Part shown: piece by piece, positions 24,942 through 33,873 of the stretch
Layout: the number at the start of each line of letters is the position of its first letter
Position numbering within the stretch: the first letter of the stretch is position 1
From: Paraeggerthella hongkongensis
GTDB taxonomy: Bacteria > Actinomycetota > Coriobacteriia > Coriobacteriales > Eggerthellaceae
Assembly (NCBI RefSeq): GCF_003726035.1
Contig: NZ_QICD01000019.1
Coordinates: forward strand, 1-45,143
DNA length: 45,143 bases
Direction: 5' to 3'
Translations under genes and position numbers: made by a program
The notes under the pieces: generated by a model
Told to the model about the DNA's origin: nothing
Databases searched by the model: none
Seen by the model: the letters and a program-made list of their open reading frames with translations, nothing else

Positions 24942-26438
24942 ATGCAGCAGGGGATTTCACGACGCAGTTTCATTGGAAGTGCTGCCGTTGGAAGCGCGGT
25001 CTTGGCTTTGGGGGCGTTGGCCGGCTGCGCTCCACAGGCGGATCAAGGAGGTTCCAGCACGTCGGCTGCCTGGGATCAGGAGGTTGATCTTTTGGTGTGT
25101 GGTGCCGGTGGGTGCGGATTGGCGTGTGCGGTAGAGGCGAAGGACAACGGAGTAGAAAACGTTCTTGTTGTCGAAAAGAGCGATATGATCGGCGGCACTA
25201 CGGCCATGTCTCAAGGCATGATCGCTGGCTACGATACCAAGTTTCAGAAAGAACAAGGTATCGAGTTGACGTTCGACCAGATGTACGCGAACCTGATGAA
25301 CAATGCGTCGTATCGTCTGGATCCCGCGTTGACCAAAATCACCGTCGAGAATTGCGGTAAGACCATCGACTGGTTGGCGGATCGCGTGGGCGTCTCTTTC
25401 CTTGACAGGATAGACATTTACTACGGGCCGTTGCAGATGATGCATAACGTGGACGGCGCGGGCGGCGGTTTCGCGATTGCCTTCTCGGCTTGTCTTGACG
25501 ATTTGGGCGTGCAGGTTAAGAAGGGCACGAAGCTGGTGGAAGTGCTTCTGGATGCCGAAGGACGCGTTGAAGGCGCGGTTGTGGAGTCCAAGGGCAAGCA
25601 GCGGCGCATCAAGGCAAAGGCGGTTATGCTGGCAACGGGCGGGTTTGCTCACAACGCCGAGCTGGCTGCTCGGTTCGATCCCGAAAAAGCCGGCACTTTC
25701 GGCATAGGGCATCCTAACTGCGAAGGCGATGGCTTGGTGGCGGCATCAAATTCCGGGGCACTTCTGTCGCACATAAACCATATGATGTGCATCCTCAAGG
25801 ATTACACTATCATGAGCGAACACGAGGGAACCTCGGCCAGTGCGAACTTGAATGGGTTCACGAATCTCCCGAACATGATTTTGGTTGGCTCCGACGGCAA
25901 TCGATTTGTTGACGAGACCAGCAAGGGGTACATGAGCCAAGATCTCAACAGCCCTATTTTTGACAAGATGCATCGTGACGGCGCGGGGTATGTGTGGGAG
26001 ATATCCGACGAGGCCACGGTTGCAGCTGCTGGTGGCAAGGTGGTTCGCGGCGAAGGTCTTGAGTACGTGAAGGGCTCCGATGCTGCAGAGCTTGCGAAGA
26101 GCATGGGCGTCGATCCGACTGCCCTTGCCGCTACGATCGATGCATACAATGCCGCGGTTGACGCTGGCGTAGACAAGGAGTTTGGCGGCTTCCCCACGAC
26201 TAAGCTGGTTGCGCCGTATGTGGCTGTTCCCGTGGTTCCGTGCGAAATCATTACATATGGTGGCGTTGCTCGAAGCGAAAAAGCCGAGGTCCTGCGTGCT
26301 GACGAACAGATTATTCCCGGATTGTTCGTAGGTGGCGAGGCAAGCTGCAATTCCGCCTACATGGGATTCACGCTTTCCAATTGCTTTACCTGGGGGCGTA
26401 TCGGCGGGCAGAGTGCCGCTTCGTATATTCAGAGCTAA
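24942..26438 (+). CDS. Tat-exported FAD-dependent reductase (fumarate/urocanate reductase-like)
   Basis: This 498-aa protein begins with a twin-arginine signal (SRRSFIGSAAVG, about residues 6-17) that ends in ALAGC, so it is probably exported folded and lipid-anchored. The FAD_binding_2 fold is clear: VDLLVCGAGGCGLACAVEA near the mature N-terminus, then MIGGTTAMSQGMIAGYD, VMLATGGFAHNAELA, and a C-terminal LFVGGEASCNSAYMGF. No CxxCH heme motif is present, so electrons must come from another carrier. The family reduces alpha,beta-unsaturated carboxylates or related compounds as respiratory acceptors; the substrate is unknown. The ATG at 24942 has GGAGGG 4-5 bases upstream. It is divergent from a LuxR regulator. 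Confidence 0.92.
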   Translation: MQQGISRRSFIGSAAVGSAVLALGALAGCAPQADQGGSSTSAAWDQEVDLLVCGAGGCGLACAVEAKDNGVENVLVVEKSDMIGGTTAMSQGMIAGYDTKFQKEQGIELTFDQMYANLMNNASYRLDPALTKITVENCGKTIDWLADRVGVSFLDRIDIYYGPLQMMHNVDGAGGGFAIAFSACLDDLGVQVKKGTKLVEVLLDAEGRVEGAVVESKGKQRRIKAKAVMLATGGFAHNAELAARFDPEKAGTFGIGHPNCEGDGLVAASNSGALLSHINHMMCILKDYTIMSEHEGTSASANLNGFTNLPNMILVGSDGNRFVDETSKGYMSQDLNSPIFDKMHRDGAGYVWEISDEATVAAAGGKVVRGEGLEYVKGSDAAELAKSMGVDPTALAATIDAYNAAVDAGVDKEFGGFPTTKLVAPYVAVPVVPCEIITYGGVARSEKAEVLRADEQIIPGLFVGGEASCNSAYMGFTLSNCFTWGRIGGQSAASYIQS

Positions 26439-26495
26439 TTACCCTCCTCCCTCCCTTTGGCGAAGAGGTCTGCTTTTCCAGATCTTCTTTGCTGG

Positions 26496-26532
26496 GCAGC
26501 CGCGCACGCAGATCGTGCGCGGCTGCTTTTTT
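26496..26532 (+). terminator. rho-independent terminator after the flavoprotein gene
   Basis: A 12-bp perfect stem, GCAGCCGCGCAC with GTGCGCGGCTGC, has a 7-nt loop and is followed by six T. The rest of the gap to 26760 holds no gene that I can see. Confidence 0.95.
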
Positions 26533-26760
26533 GCGAACAGGTGCGCGTTCGCCGCCCGCCCCCGTCCGCCTGCGTCCACCGTGGCGGTCGAAACCCCAGA
26601 TGCATTTCTTTGGCCGAACGCCGACATAGTTCGATGCATGATCGTGTTATGGTTCGAAGCGACGATACGCCGCCCTTTCAAGGGCGCACGGTGCGGGATG
26701 GCATCCACGCGCCTCGGCCATCGGCAGGTCGCGTGTGAAATTCGCATACGAGGAGGTTGC

Positions 26761-28089
26761 ATGATGAAGGACAGGCTGCTTCGCAGGGGCGCATGCGCGT
26801 TGGCGCTGGCCCTGGCGGCGGGGATGACGTTGGCGGCTTGCGCGAAGCCGGCTGGCGACGTTGTGGCTTCGTACGATGGCGTGGCGACGGTCCTGCAAGC
26901 TTCGCTCCCGCAAAAGCCGTCGGTGGACGATTACGAAGCCCAGAATGCTGTTCTTGATGAGAATAGGCTCGACCAGTCGTTTCTTGATCGATTGAGCGCG
27001 TTTTCCTATGACAGCGCGCCGGTCGTGCTTGCGGACGACTCCAAGCCTAACGAGAATTATTCCCCCGTGAGCCTTTATTATGCCCTGGCGATGACCCAGG
27101 CGGGCGCTGCGGGCAGCACGCAGGATGAAATCGCGGCTTTGCTCGGTTCGCCCGACGTCGCTGGGACTGCCCGTCAGTGCGGCAACCTGCTTCGTCTGTT
27201 CGCCGCAGATCAGCACTCCAACGTAACGTTGGCGAATTCCGTATGGATGCGTCCGGACGAGCAGTTCAAGCAGGGGTTCGTCGATGCGATGCGGGATCAG
27301 TTCTACGCATCGCTGTTCCAGACCGACTTCGGAACCCCTGAAGCGGATCGGGCCATGGGGCAATGGATCGCTGACAACACCCAGGGCACGATCGCTCCTG
27401 TATTCAAGACGCAGGAGCAGCAATTGATCTCGCTCATCAACACGGTGTATTTCAAAAGCGAGTGGGCCAAGGCTTTCGACGAGAAAACGACGGAATCGGG
27501 CACTTTCTCTGCGAAGTCCGGCGACCTCGCAGCGGACTTCATGGTCCAACGCCTGGACAAGCCGCAGGAGATTCGCGTGACCGACGCCTACACGCGCGCG
27601 AGCCTGGATTTTGCAGACGGCAGCAAGATGACGTTCGTGCTTCCTTCCGAGGGTTCGAGCGCGCCCGCCCTGCTTGGCGATTCGGCTGCGCTCAAAGAGG
27701 CGTTTACCGCCGAATCAACGGGCGAGGCGTTCGTGACGTATCGCGTGCCGAAGTTTGCTTTCGACAGCTCTTACGACCTGATCCCCTCGCTCGAGAAGCT
27801 GGGCGTGCGCACGGCTTTCAGCGATCGAGCCGATTTCTCTAACCTGACGGATACTCCTGCGTTCGTATCCAGCGTGAAGCAGGAAAGCCATATCGGCTTG
27901 GATGAGAACGGGGTGGAGGCGAGCGCTTACACGAAGGTGGACATCATGGAGATGTCGGCTCTTCCTGATCCGGCGTTGGTGGGAGAGCTTGACTTCAACT
28001 TGAACCGCCCGTTTTTGTACGAGATCCGCTCGAAGCAAGGAGTCGTCTTGTTCGTAGGCGTGTGCGGAGATCCGTCTGCAGCGAAGTAG
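26761..28089 (+). CDS. serpin, lipoprotein (serine protease inhibitor)
   Basis: This 442-aa secreted inhibitor has a lipoprotein signal peptide (lipobox LAAC at about residues 24-27), a short linker and a full serpin fold. Recognisable blocks are NYSPVSLYYALAMTQAGA, NTVYFKSEWAKAF and the C-terminal NLNRPFLYEI. The reactive-centre hinge reads ENGVEASAYTKV. Counting 17 residues from the hinge Glu places the scissile bond at Met398-Ser399 (IMEM/SALP), a P1 Met-Ser pair like that of elastase- or subtilisin-type inhibitors. Tyr and Lys at P9 and P7 are unusual for an inhibitory hinge. AGGAGG lies 4 bases before ATG 26761 and 7 before ATG 26764. A large subtilase is encoded two genes downstream. 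Confidence 0.92.
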   Translation: MMKDRLLRRGACALALALAAGMTLAACAKPAGDVVASYDGVATVLQASLPQKPSVDDYEAQNAVLDENRLDQSFLDRLSAFSYDSAPVVLADDSKPNENYSPVSLYYALAMTQAGAAGSTQDEIAALLGSPDVAGTARQCGNLLRLFAADQHSNVTLANSVWMRPDEQFKQGFVDAMRDQFYASLFQTDFGTPEADRAMGQWIADNTQGTIAPVFKTQEQQLISLINTVYFKSEWAKAFDEKTTESGTFSAKSGDLAADFMVQRLDKPQEIRVTDAYTRASLDFADGSKMTFVLPSEGSSAPALLGDSAALKEAFTAESTGEAFVTYRVPKFAFDSSYDLIPSLEKLGVRTAFSDRADFSNLTDTPAFVSSVKQESHIGLDENGVEASAYTKVDIMEMSALPDPALVGELDFNLNRPFLYEIRSKQGVVLFVGVCGDPSAAK

Positions 28090-28150
28090 CGAGCAGGCGT
28101 GCCAAATAAACAATACTGTGTAGTAAATAAGAATAAGTATCAATAATGCT

Positions 28151-28177
28151 CCAAGGAGGGGTCCCTCTTGGTATGAT
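28151..28177 (+). promoter_or_regulatory. catalase promoter with imperfect palindrome
   Basis: An imperfect 21-bp dyad, CCAAGGAGGGGTCCCTCTTGG (28151-28171), abuts a TATGAT -10-like hexamer (28172-28177). It could be an operator overlapping the promoter, or form a hairpin. The 50 bases before it are unusually AT-rich for this genome. Confidence 0.45.
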
Positions 28178-28224
28178 CGCCACAGCAGACAAGGCGATTC
28201 CCTACCGCAAGAAGGAGCCCTCCC

Positions 28225-29778
28225 ATGACCGATCAGTTCGATACCACCAGGCTTACCAACGAGGTCGGCAACCCCGTTGCCGACAACAACCATACGCTCA
28301 CGGCAGGCGAGCGCGGCCCCATGATGCTCCAGGACAACTGGATGATCGAGAAGTTGGCGCACTTCGATCGCGAGGTTATTCCCGAGCGTCGCATGCACGC
28401 GAAGGGATCGGGCGCGTACGGCACGTTCAAGGTGACCGGCGACATCTCGCGCTACACGAAGGCCAAGGTGCTTCAGCCCGGCGCTGAAACCGAAGTGTTC
28501 GTGCGCTTCTCCACGGTGGCCGGCGAGCGCGGCGCGGCCGACGCCGAACGCGACATCCGCGGCTTTGCCATGAAGTTCTACACGCCCGATGGCAACTGGG
28601 ATCTGGTGGGCAACAACACCCCGGTGTTCTTCCTGCGCGACCCCAAAAAGTTCATCGATCTCAACCATGTGGTGAAGCGCGATCCGCGCACCAACATGCA
28701 CTCCGCGCAAAGCAATTGGGATTTCTGGTCCAGCTTGCCCGAGGCGTTGCATCAGGTGACCATCGTCATGTCCGATCGCGGTATACCGGCCAGCTATCGT
28801 CACATGCACGGCTTTGGCAGCCATACGTTCAGCCTGATCAACGAGCAGAACGAACGCGTGTGGGTGAAGTTTCACCTCAAAACCAACCAGGGCATCAAGA
28901 ATCTGACCGATGCCGAAGCCGGTCAGATCATCGCGGGGGATCGCGAGAGCCACCAGCGCGATCTGTTCAACGCCATCGAGCGCGGCGAGTTCCCCAGCTG
29001 GCGCTTCTGCGTCCAGATCATGGACGAGGCTACGGCGAAGAGCTACAAGGAGAACCCCTTCGACATCACGAAGACGTGGAGCCAGAAGGAGTTCCCGCTT
29101 ATCGAGGTGGGCACGCTCGAGCTGAACCGCAACCCGCAGAACTATTTTGCCGAGGTGGAGCAGGCTGCGTTCGCGCCGACGCATTTAGTGCCGGGCATCG
29201 GCCTGTCGCCCGACAAGCTGCTGCAGGGCCGCCTGTTCGCCTACGGCGATGCGCAGCGCTATCGCCTGGGCGTCAACCACAATCACATCCCGGTGAACAA
29301 GCCGCGCTGCCCGTACGCCGAGTTCCATCGCGACGGCGCCATGCGCACGGACGGCAACTTCGGCGGAACCATTGGCTACGAGCCCAACAGCTACGGCCAG
29401 TGGCAGCAGCAGGCGGATGCGGCCGAGCCGCCGCTGGACCTGTTCGGGCCGATGGACGCATGGGATCCCGCCGATGATCCGACCGACGACGCCTTCTATC
29501 AGCCGGGAGACCTGTATCGCCTGATGGACGAGGCGCAGCGTGCGGCGCTTATCGCGAACACGGCCGCGAACATGCAGGGCGTGACCGAGAACATCCGCCT
29601 GCGCCATGCCGCCCACTGCTACAAGGCCGATCCCGAGTACGGCGATCGCCTGGCCGAGGCGCTCGGCGTGGATGCTGCGCACGTGCACCAGCTGGCTGCG
29701 ATGACGCACGAGGAGCGCATGGCCGCCACCGGCCAACAGGTTCCGGCTCGAAAGATCGGCGGCGAGGCGCGTGCTTAG
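28225..29778 (+). CDS. katA: heme catalase (monofunctional, clade 3-like length)
   Basis: This 517-aa cytoplasmic enzyme disproportionates hydrogen peroxide. The distal heme site is [20 protein letters not shown] with the catalytic His. [20 protein letters not shown] is the strongly conserved block, and [11 protein letters not shown] carries the distal Asn. The proximal heme-ligand signature [14 protein letters not shown] supplies the axial Tyr. The N-terminus [19 protein letters not shown] is classic. AAGAAGGAG precedes the ATG. In an otherwise anaerobic-looking genome it is an oxygen-defence gene, as is the rubrerythrin at 37.9 kb. It has its own promoter and a stem-loop behind it. Confidence 0.97.
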   Translation: MTDQFDTTRLTNEVGNPVADNNHTLTAGERGPMMLQDNWMIEKLAHFDREVIPERRMHAKGSGAYGTFKVTGDISRYTKAKVLQPGAETEVFVRFSTVAGERGAADAERDIRGFAMKFYTPDGNWDLVGNNTPVFFLRDPKKFIDLNHVVKRDPRTNMHSAQSNWDFWSSLPEALHQVTIVMSDRGIPASYRHMHGFGSHTFSLINEQNERVWVKFHLKTNQGIKNLTDAEAGQIIAGDRESHQRDLFNAIERGEFPSWRFCVQIMDEATAKSYKENPFDITKTWSQKEFPLIEVGTLELNRNPQNYFAEVEQAAFAPTHLVPGIGLSPDKLLQGRLFAYGDAQRYRLGVNHNHIPVNKPRCPYAEFHRDGAMRTDGNFGGTIGYEPNSYGQWQQQADAAEPPLDLFGPMDAWDPADDPTDDAFYQPGDLYRLMDEAQRAALIANTAANMQGVTENIRLRHAAHCYKADPEYGDRLAEALGVDAAHVHQLAAMTHEERMAATGQQVPARKIGGEARA

Positions 29779-29784
29779 CGCGAG

Positions 29785-29814
29785 GGCGCATCCCCTGACC
29801 CAAGGGGATGCGCC
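29785..29814 (+). terminator. stem-loop after catalase
   Basis: A 12-bp perfect stem, GGCGCATCCCCT with AGGGGATGCGCC, has loop GACCCA. There is no proper T-run after it, so termination strength is uncertain. Confidence 0.6.
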
Positions 29815-29953
29815 TGTTCGCGGCGCTTCCCGCGCGCGCCGTGCCCCGCGCGAAGCAGCTTTCGGCCATTTGCGCACATTCCCTTACCGGCATTCGTTTC
29901 TCTTGCTACTATGGCATCGTCGGTCGATGCCGTTCGCAGAGGAATGAGAAACC

Positions 29954-32900
29954 ATGAGACGACTTTTTTCACTCGTTTTGGCTGCGACGCTCGCGTTCGC
30001 GGCCGTCCCCGCGTTCGCCGAGCCCCTTCCTCCGCAGCGCGACGATCCGGTGGTGGGCGTTGGCGACGAAGCGCGGTCGATCGACAGCCTGCTGCAGGCG
30101 GGCGACTACGCGCCGGGGCGGGTGCTCGCGCGCGTGACGGACGAGTTCGCTCCCATCGCCCCCTTCTCGAACGACGCGGCTGCATGGTCGATGGAGCCGC
30201 TGTTCACGTACGCTTCCAGTGCCTCCGAGCCTGCCGCGCGTTCGTTGTCGGGTAATAATTCCGTAGCCGACCGGGTACTGCTGATCGAGTCAAGCACGAT
30301 GACCACCGAAGAGCTTCTGCGCCAGCTGGCGGGCGCCCCCGGCGTGGTGGCTGCCGAGCCCGATTACGTGCGCACGATCGGCGATCCCGAGGCAAAGCCC
30401 TCCGTCGGGCTGGAACCGGAGCAGGATGCTTCCGCCGCCGCCGCCGCGGCGCGCGTGGTCGTTCCCGCTGAAGCCGCCACGAACGACCCGCTGCTCGACA
30501 AGCAATGGCAGCTGTCCTCAACCGCCGAGGCGGCGGGCGGCTCGAATGCGCGCGAACTGTGGCAGGAGCTGGGCATCCCCCAGGCATCGGCTGGACTGAA
30601 AAGCGTCGTGGTGGCCGTGATCGACTCCGGGGTGGATTACACGCACCCCGATCTTCAAGGCGTCATGTGGAGCAACCCTGGAAATCTGGGGCTGCCCGGC
30701 GCCGTAGGGAGCGTTGGCTACAACTTCGGCGAAGGCACCGACGATCCCATGGATTTCGATGAGCACGGCACGCACGTGGCGGGCATCATCGCCGCTGCGA
30801 ACAACAACGCCGAGGGAGGCTCCGGAGTGGCGCCCAACGTCCGGATCATGGCGCTGCGCATCGCCGATAAGGCAGGCCAGATGTACAATTCTTCCGGGGT
30901 GGGAGCTTACGATTATCTGAAGCGAGCGGCGTTGGCCGGCGTGCCGGTTGTGGCTGCGAACAATTCTTGGGGCGGAATGGGAGTCTCCGGTCTTTTGAAC
31001 AGCGTGATGGATGATGCGTATCGCAGCGCCAACGTCGTGTCCGTGTGCGCATCGGGAAACAGCTCCCTGGACAACGACCTGTCTCCCATCAATCCCTCCA
31101 ACGGTCCTTCGGAAGGAGTCATTGCCGTGAACGCCGCCGACCGCACGGGTGCGCTGGCGGGCTTTTCCTGCTACGGTGCGGCGACGACCGATCTTGCCGC
31201 GCCTGGCGACGCTATTTTGTCAACCGTGCCGGCGTCGGGGGGAATGGTCGATCTCGAGAACGCCAGCCTTGTCGCCTTGCAGGATGACTTCGAGCAGGCT
31301 GCGGGTCCTTTTGAGTTCGCCACAGCCGGCGACGTCTCGGCATCGGTTGCGCGCACCGACGAGGACTGGGCCGGATCCGCTGCATCGGGGCACAGCCTGC
31401 AATGGGGCGTGCATGCGGCGAAGGAGGGCCAGGAGGCAAGCCTGGTTTCGGCGCCCATTGATGCGGCGGCGGCAATCGAGCAGGCGGGCATGTCAGTTGA
31501 TGACGTGCGCTTCCTGGGCTTCGATGTGAAACTGACGGATTCCGCTGCATCGGGCTACGGCCGCGTTCTGCACCTGTTCCTCTCGTCGACCGATCCGAAC
31601 AACCCGTGGATAGAGCTGTTGTCGGACGAGCCGGGCAAGAACCCGGCCACCACCTACGGTTCGTGGTCGACGGTGGTTGCGGCCATACCCGACGATCGGC
31701 GGGGATCGGTGGATTGGCAGAACCTTTCCATCAAGGTCACTCGCAATCTTGTGCCGTTCGATAACGGGCTTGACCTGCGGTTTAATATCGACAACGTCTC
31801 CCTGGTAACCTCGACCATCCCCTATGCCTACCTGAGCGGAACTTCGATGGCCGCGCCGGTGGTGACGGGCGCGCTCGCTTTGCTGGCCGGGGCGTTCCCT
31901 CATGAGGACGCATCGGTGCTGCGCGCCCGCGTGCTGGGCGGTGTCGAGCGTACCGAGGCGCTTGCCGGCACCTGCACTTCGGACGGCCGGCTCGATCTGG
32001 CGCGGGCGGCAAGCGATCCGTATCCCGTTGTGGACGCCTTGGAGCCTGCTGCGAGGGCCGATGCGGGCGCGCGCTCTTCGGCGATCGTTCGGGGAAGCTG
32101 GTTCGGCGACGTTGCGGGGCGCGTGCTTCTCGACGGCGAAGAGCTTCCCGTTGCCTCGTGGAGCGCGCAGGGCATCGTCGTCGAGCTGCCCCAACAACTC
32201 GAGGCGAAGATGCGTTACGTGCAGGTGGTGCGCGCCGACGGCGAATCGGGAAGGCGCCTTTTTCTTACGGGGCAGGAGGCGCCGCCCGCTTGCTACGAGA
32301 GCCTGCCGGCTCCTGACTTGCAGGGCCTGGGAATGGCGGACGTTGATCAGGGCGCATCGTGGCAGGTGGCGTCCGCGCATGCGACTGTGTACGCGACCAG
32401 CGACAAAGCGCGCGTGGAGCAAGCGGGCGGGGCGTTCTACGCGTTGTTGGCCTACGATCCGTCTAGCAGGGCGTGGTCGATCGAACACGCCCTCGACGGC
32501 GTGTTCGATTCGTCGTTTCTTATGGCGGCGCACGATGACGTGCTCTATCTGTTCGACCTGAGCAGGTATCTGCTGTATCGATACGATACGGCTTCCCGCA
32601 CGTTGAGCGACCCGCTCGACTGCTCTTCGTTGGCGGGCTGCGGGGACGAGGAGACCAATCTTTCGTTCAGCGGTGCAACGTGCGACGGATCATCGTTGTG
32701 GCTGTGCGGCGGAACGCTGTCGGACGGCACCGGCTCGTCGCTCGCCGCGCGCGTTGACGTGCGAACGGGCGAAGCGACCGCCCTGCCTCTTCTGGCGAAC
32801 GGGCGCGCGACGCCCTCCGTGCAGATGCTCGACGGGACGTTGACGGTGGCGGCGGGCAATTCGTCAGTCGAGTTCGGCGAAGCGGTGAATTCGGTCGAGC

Positions 32901-33469
32901 AGCTGCGCGCGGACGAGTGGACGCGGGCGAGCCTCCCTGATGCCGTCGATCCTTCGCAGAGCGGGGCCGTTGCTTCGGCGGTGCTTCCGGGCGGCGTGGG
33001 CGTGAACGGCATCGCGACCGAGGGCGAGCGGCTTGTTCTTGCGGGGCTCATCGGGGCGGGCGATGCGGGCAGCGCGGGCGCCGCGGAAGGCGCAGGCAGC
33101 GCGGGCGCCGACACGTACGTGTTCGACCCGGCGACGGGGTCGTGGCAGACGGTTCGGGAGCGTCTTTCGGTGGGGAAGGTGGTCTACGGCGGCGCCACGG
33201 TGCTGGACAACGCCCTCTACGTGGTGGGCGAGGACGTGCTGTCGGGCTCCACCGTGTTCAAGCGCCTGGTGCTTGATGCGGCTCCAGCGCCTCAGCCTCC
33301 CATGCCGCCTGCACCCTCCATGCCGTCCGCGTCGCCCACGAGCGATGCCGGGGATTCGAAGCCGCTCGTTCGCACGGGCGATGCCGTGCCGTTCGCGTCG
33401 ATCATGGTTTTGGGCGCGGTCGCAATCGCCTGCGGTGCGCTTGCGACCGTCCATCGCAGGCGCCGCTAG
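29954..33469 (+). CDS. large secreted subtilase with sortase-type C-terminal anchor
   Basis: This 1171-aa surface serine protease has a Sec signal peptide (about residues 1-22, ending AFA), a propeptide-like region (about 23-170), and an S8 catalytic domain. The triad is Asp224 in VIDSGVDYTHPDL, His271 in DEHGTHVAG and Ser631 in SGTSMAAP, with the oxyanion Asn in VAANNSWGG. An insert of about 190 residues, rich in beta-type sequence, separates the last strand before the Ser block from the rest. After the protease come an IPT/TIG-like stretch (about 700-775) and a kelch or beta-propeller-like region (about 800-1110). A Pro-rich linker leads to LVRTGD, a hydrophobic span and RRRR: a variant LPxTG wall-sorting signal. 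Its natural inhibitor could be the serpin encoded 2 kb upstream. Confidence 0.93.
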   Translation: MRRLFSLVLAATLAFAAVPAFAEPLPPQRDDPVVGVGDEARSIDSLLQAGDYAPGRVLARVTDEFAPIAPFSNDAAAWSMEPLFTYASSASEPAARSLSGNNSVADRVLLIESSTMTTEELLRQLAGAPGVVAAEPDYVRTIGDPEAKPSVGLEPEQDASAAAAAARVVVPAEAATNDPLLDKQWQLSSTAEAAGGSNARELWQELGIPQASAGLKSVVVAVIDSGVDYTHPDLQGVMWSNPGNLGLPGAVGSVGYNFGEGTDDPMDFDEHGTHVAGIIAAANNNAEGGSGVAPNVRIMALRIADKAGQMYNSSGVGAYDYLKRAALAGVPVVAANNSWGGMGVSGLLNSVMDDAYRSANVVSVCASGNSSLDNDLSPINPSNGPSEGVIAVNAADRTGALAGFSCYGAATTDLAAPGDAILSTVPASGGMVDLENASLVALQDDFEQAAGPFEFATAGDVSASVARTDEDWAGSAASGHSLQWGVHAAKEGQEASLVSAPIDAAAAIEQAGMSVDDVRFLGFDVKLTDSAASGYGRVLHLFLSSTDPNNPWIELLSDEPGKNPATTYGSWSTVVAAIPDDRRGSVDWQNLSIKVTRNLVPFDNGLDLRFNIDNVSLVTSTIPYAYLSGTSMAAPVVTGALALLAGAFPHEDASVLRARVLGGVERTEALAGTCTSDGRLDLARAASDPYPVVDALEPAARADAGARSSAIVRGSWFGDVAGRVLLDGEELPVASWSAQGIVVELPQQLEAKMRYVQVVRADGESGRRLFLTGQEAPPACYESLPAPDLQGLGMADVDQGASWQVASAHATVYATSDKARVEQAGGAFYALLAYDPSSRAWSIEHALDGVFDSSFLMAAHDDVLYLFDLSRYLLYRYDTASRTLSDPLDCSSLAGCGDEETNLSFSGATCDGSSLWLCGGTLSDGTGSSLAARVDVRTGEATALPLLANGRATPSVQMLDGTLTVAAGNSSVEFGEAVNSVEQLRADEWTRASLPDAVDPSQSGAVASAVLPGGVGVNGIATEGERLVLAGLIGAGDAGSAGAAEGAGSAGADTYVFDPATGSWQTVRERLSVGKVVYGGATVLDNALYVVGEDVLSGSTVFKRLVLDAAPAPQPPMPPAPSMPSASPTSDAGDSKPLVRTGDAVPFASIMVLGAVAIACGALATVHRRRR

Positions 33470-33509
33470 CCCGATTCGAGGGTCGCGGCATGCGCGCTGC
33501 GGTCAGCCG

Positions 33510-33553
33510 GAAAGAAAGTATCCCCGCGAAGCCCAAGGCTTTGCGGGGATACT
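33510..33553 (-). terminator. terminator downstream of tRNA-Leu
   Basis: A 17-bp stem (33517-33533 with 33537-33553, one mismatch, loop CAA) is followed on the minus strand by TTTCTTT. It faces the end of the subtilase gene and may stop transcripts from both sides. Confidence 0.8.
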
Positions 33554-33565
33554 TGATGAGCGAGA

Positions 33566-33649
33566 TGGTGCCCGAGGCGAGAGTCGAACTCGCACGTCGT
33601 TAGACAACGGTTTTTGAGACCGCCGCGTCTGCCATTCCGCCACTCGGGC
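33566..33649 (-). tRNA. tRNA-Leu (anticodon CAA)
   Basis: This 84-nt tRNA has acceptor stem GCCCGAG/CTCGGGC, discriminator A and an encoded 3' CCA. The long variable arm places it in the Leu/Ser class. The anticodon loop CTCAAAA gives anticodon CAA (plus-strand bases 33614-33616), reading UUG codons. The T arm contains GTTCGACTC. Confidence 0.96.
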
Positions 33650-33659
33650 GCAACACGAA

Positions 33660-33688
33660 AGTATACCCGAAGCAAAGCGCGCCGTCGA
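33660..33688 (-). promoter_or_regulatory. promoter of tRNA-Leu
   Basis: On the minus strand, TATACT (33660-33665) lies 11 bases before the mature 5' end. TCGACG at 33683-33688, 17 bases further upstream, is a 4-of-6 match to the -35 consensus. Confidence 0.6.
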
Positions 33689-33873
33689 GAAGAAAAAACA
33701 GCGTTCTGGAGTTGTGCGCCCAAACGCCGTCATGCGAAAATCGGTTAACAGATAGATGACCGTCTGGCGCGGCATCTTGTCAACGCGCATAATGAAGGCA
33801 ACTGCCCTCAAGGCGGATGGCTGCAGTAGCCGACGCCTTGAACGTGCGCACTCGACAGAGAGGCGGAGTCCTT

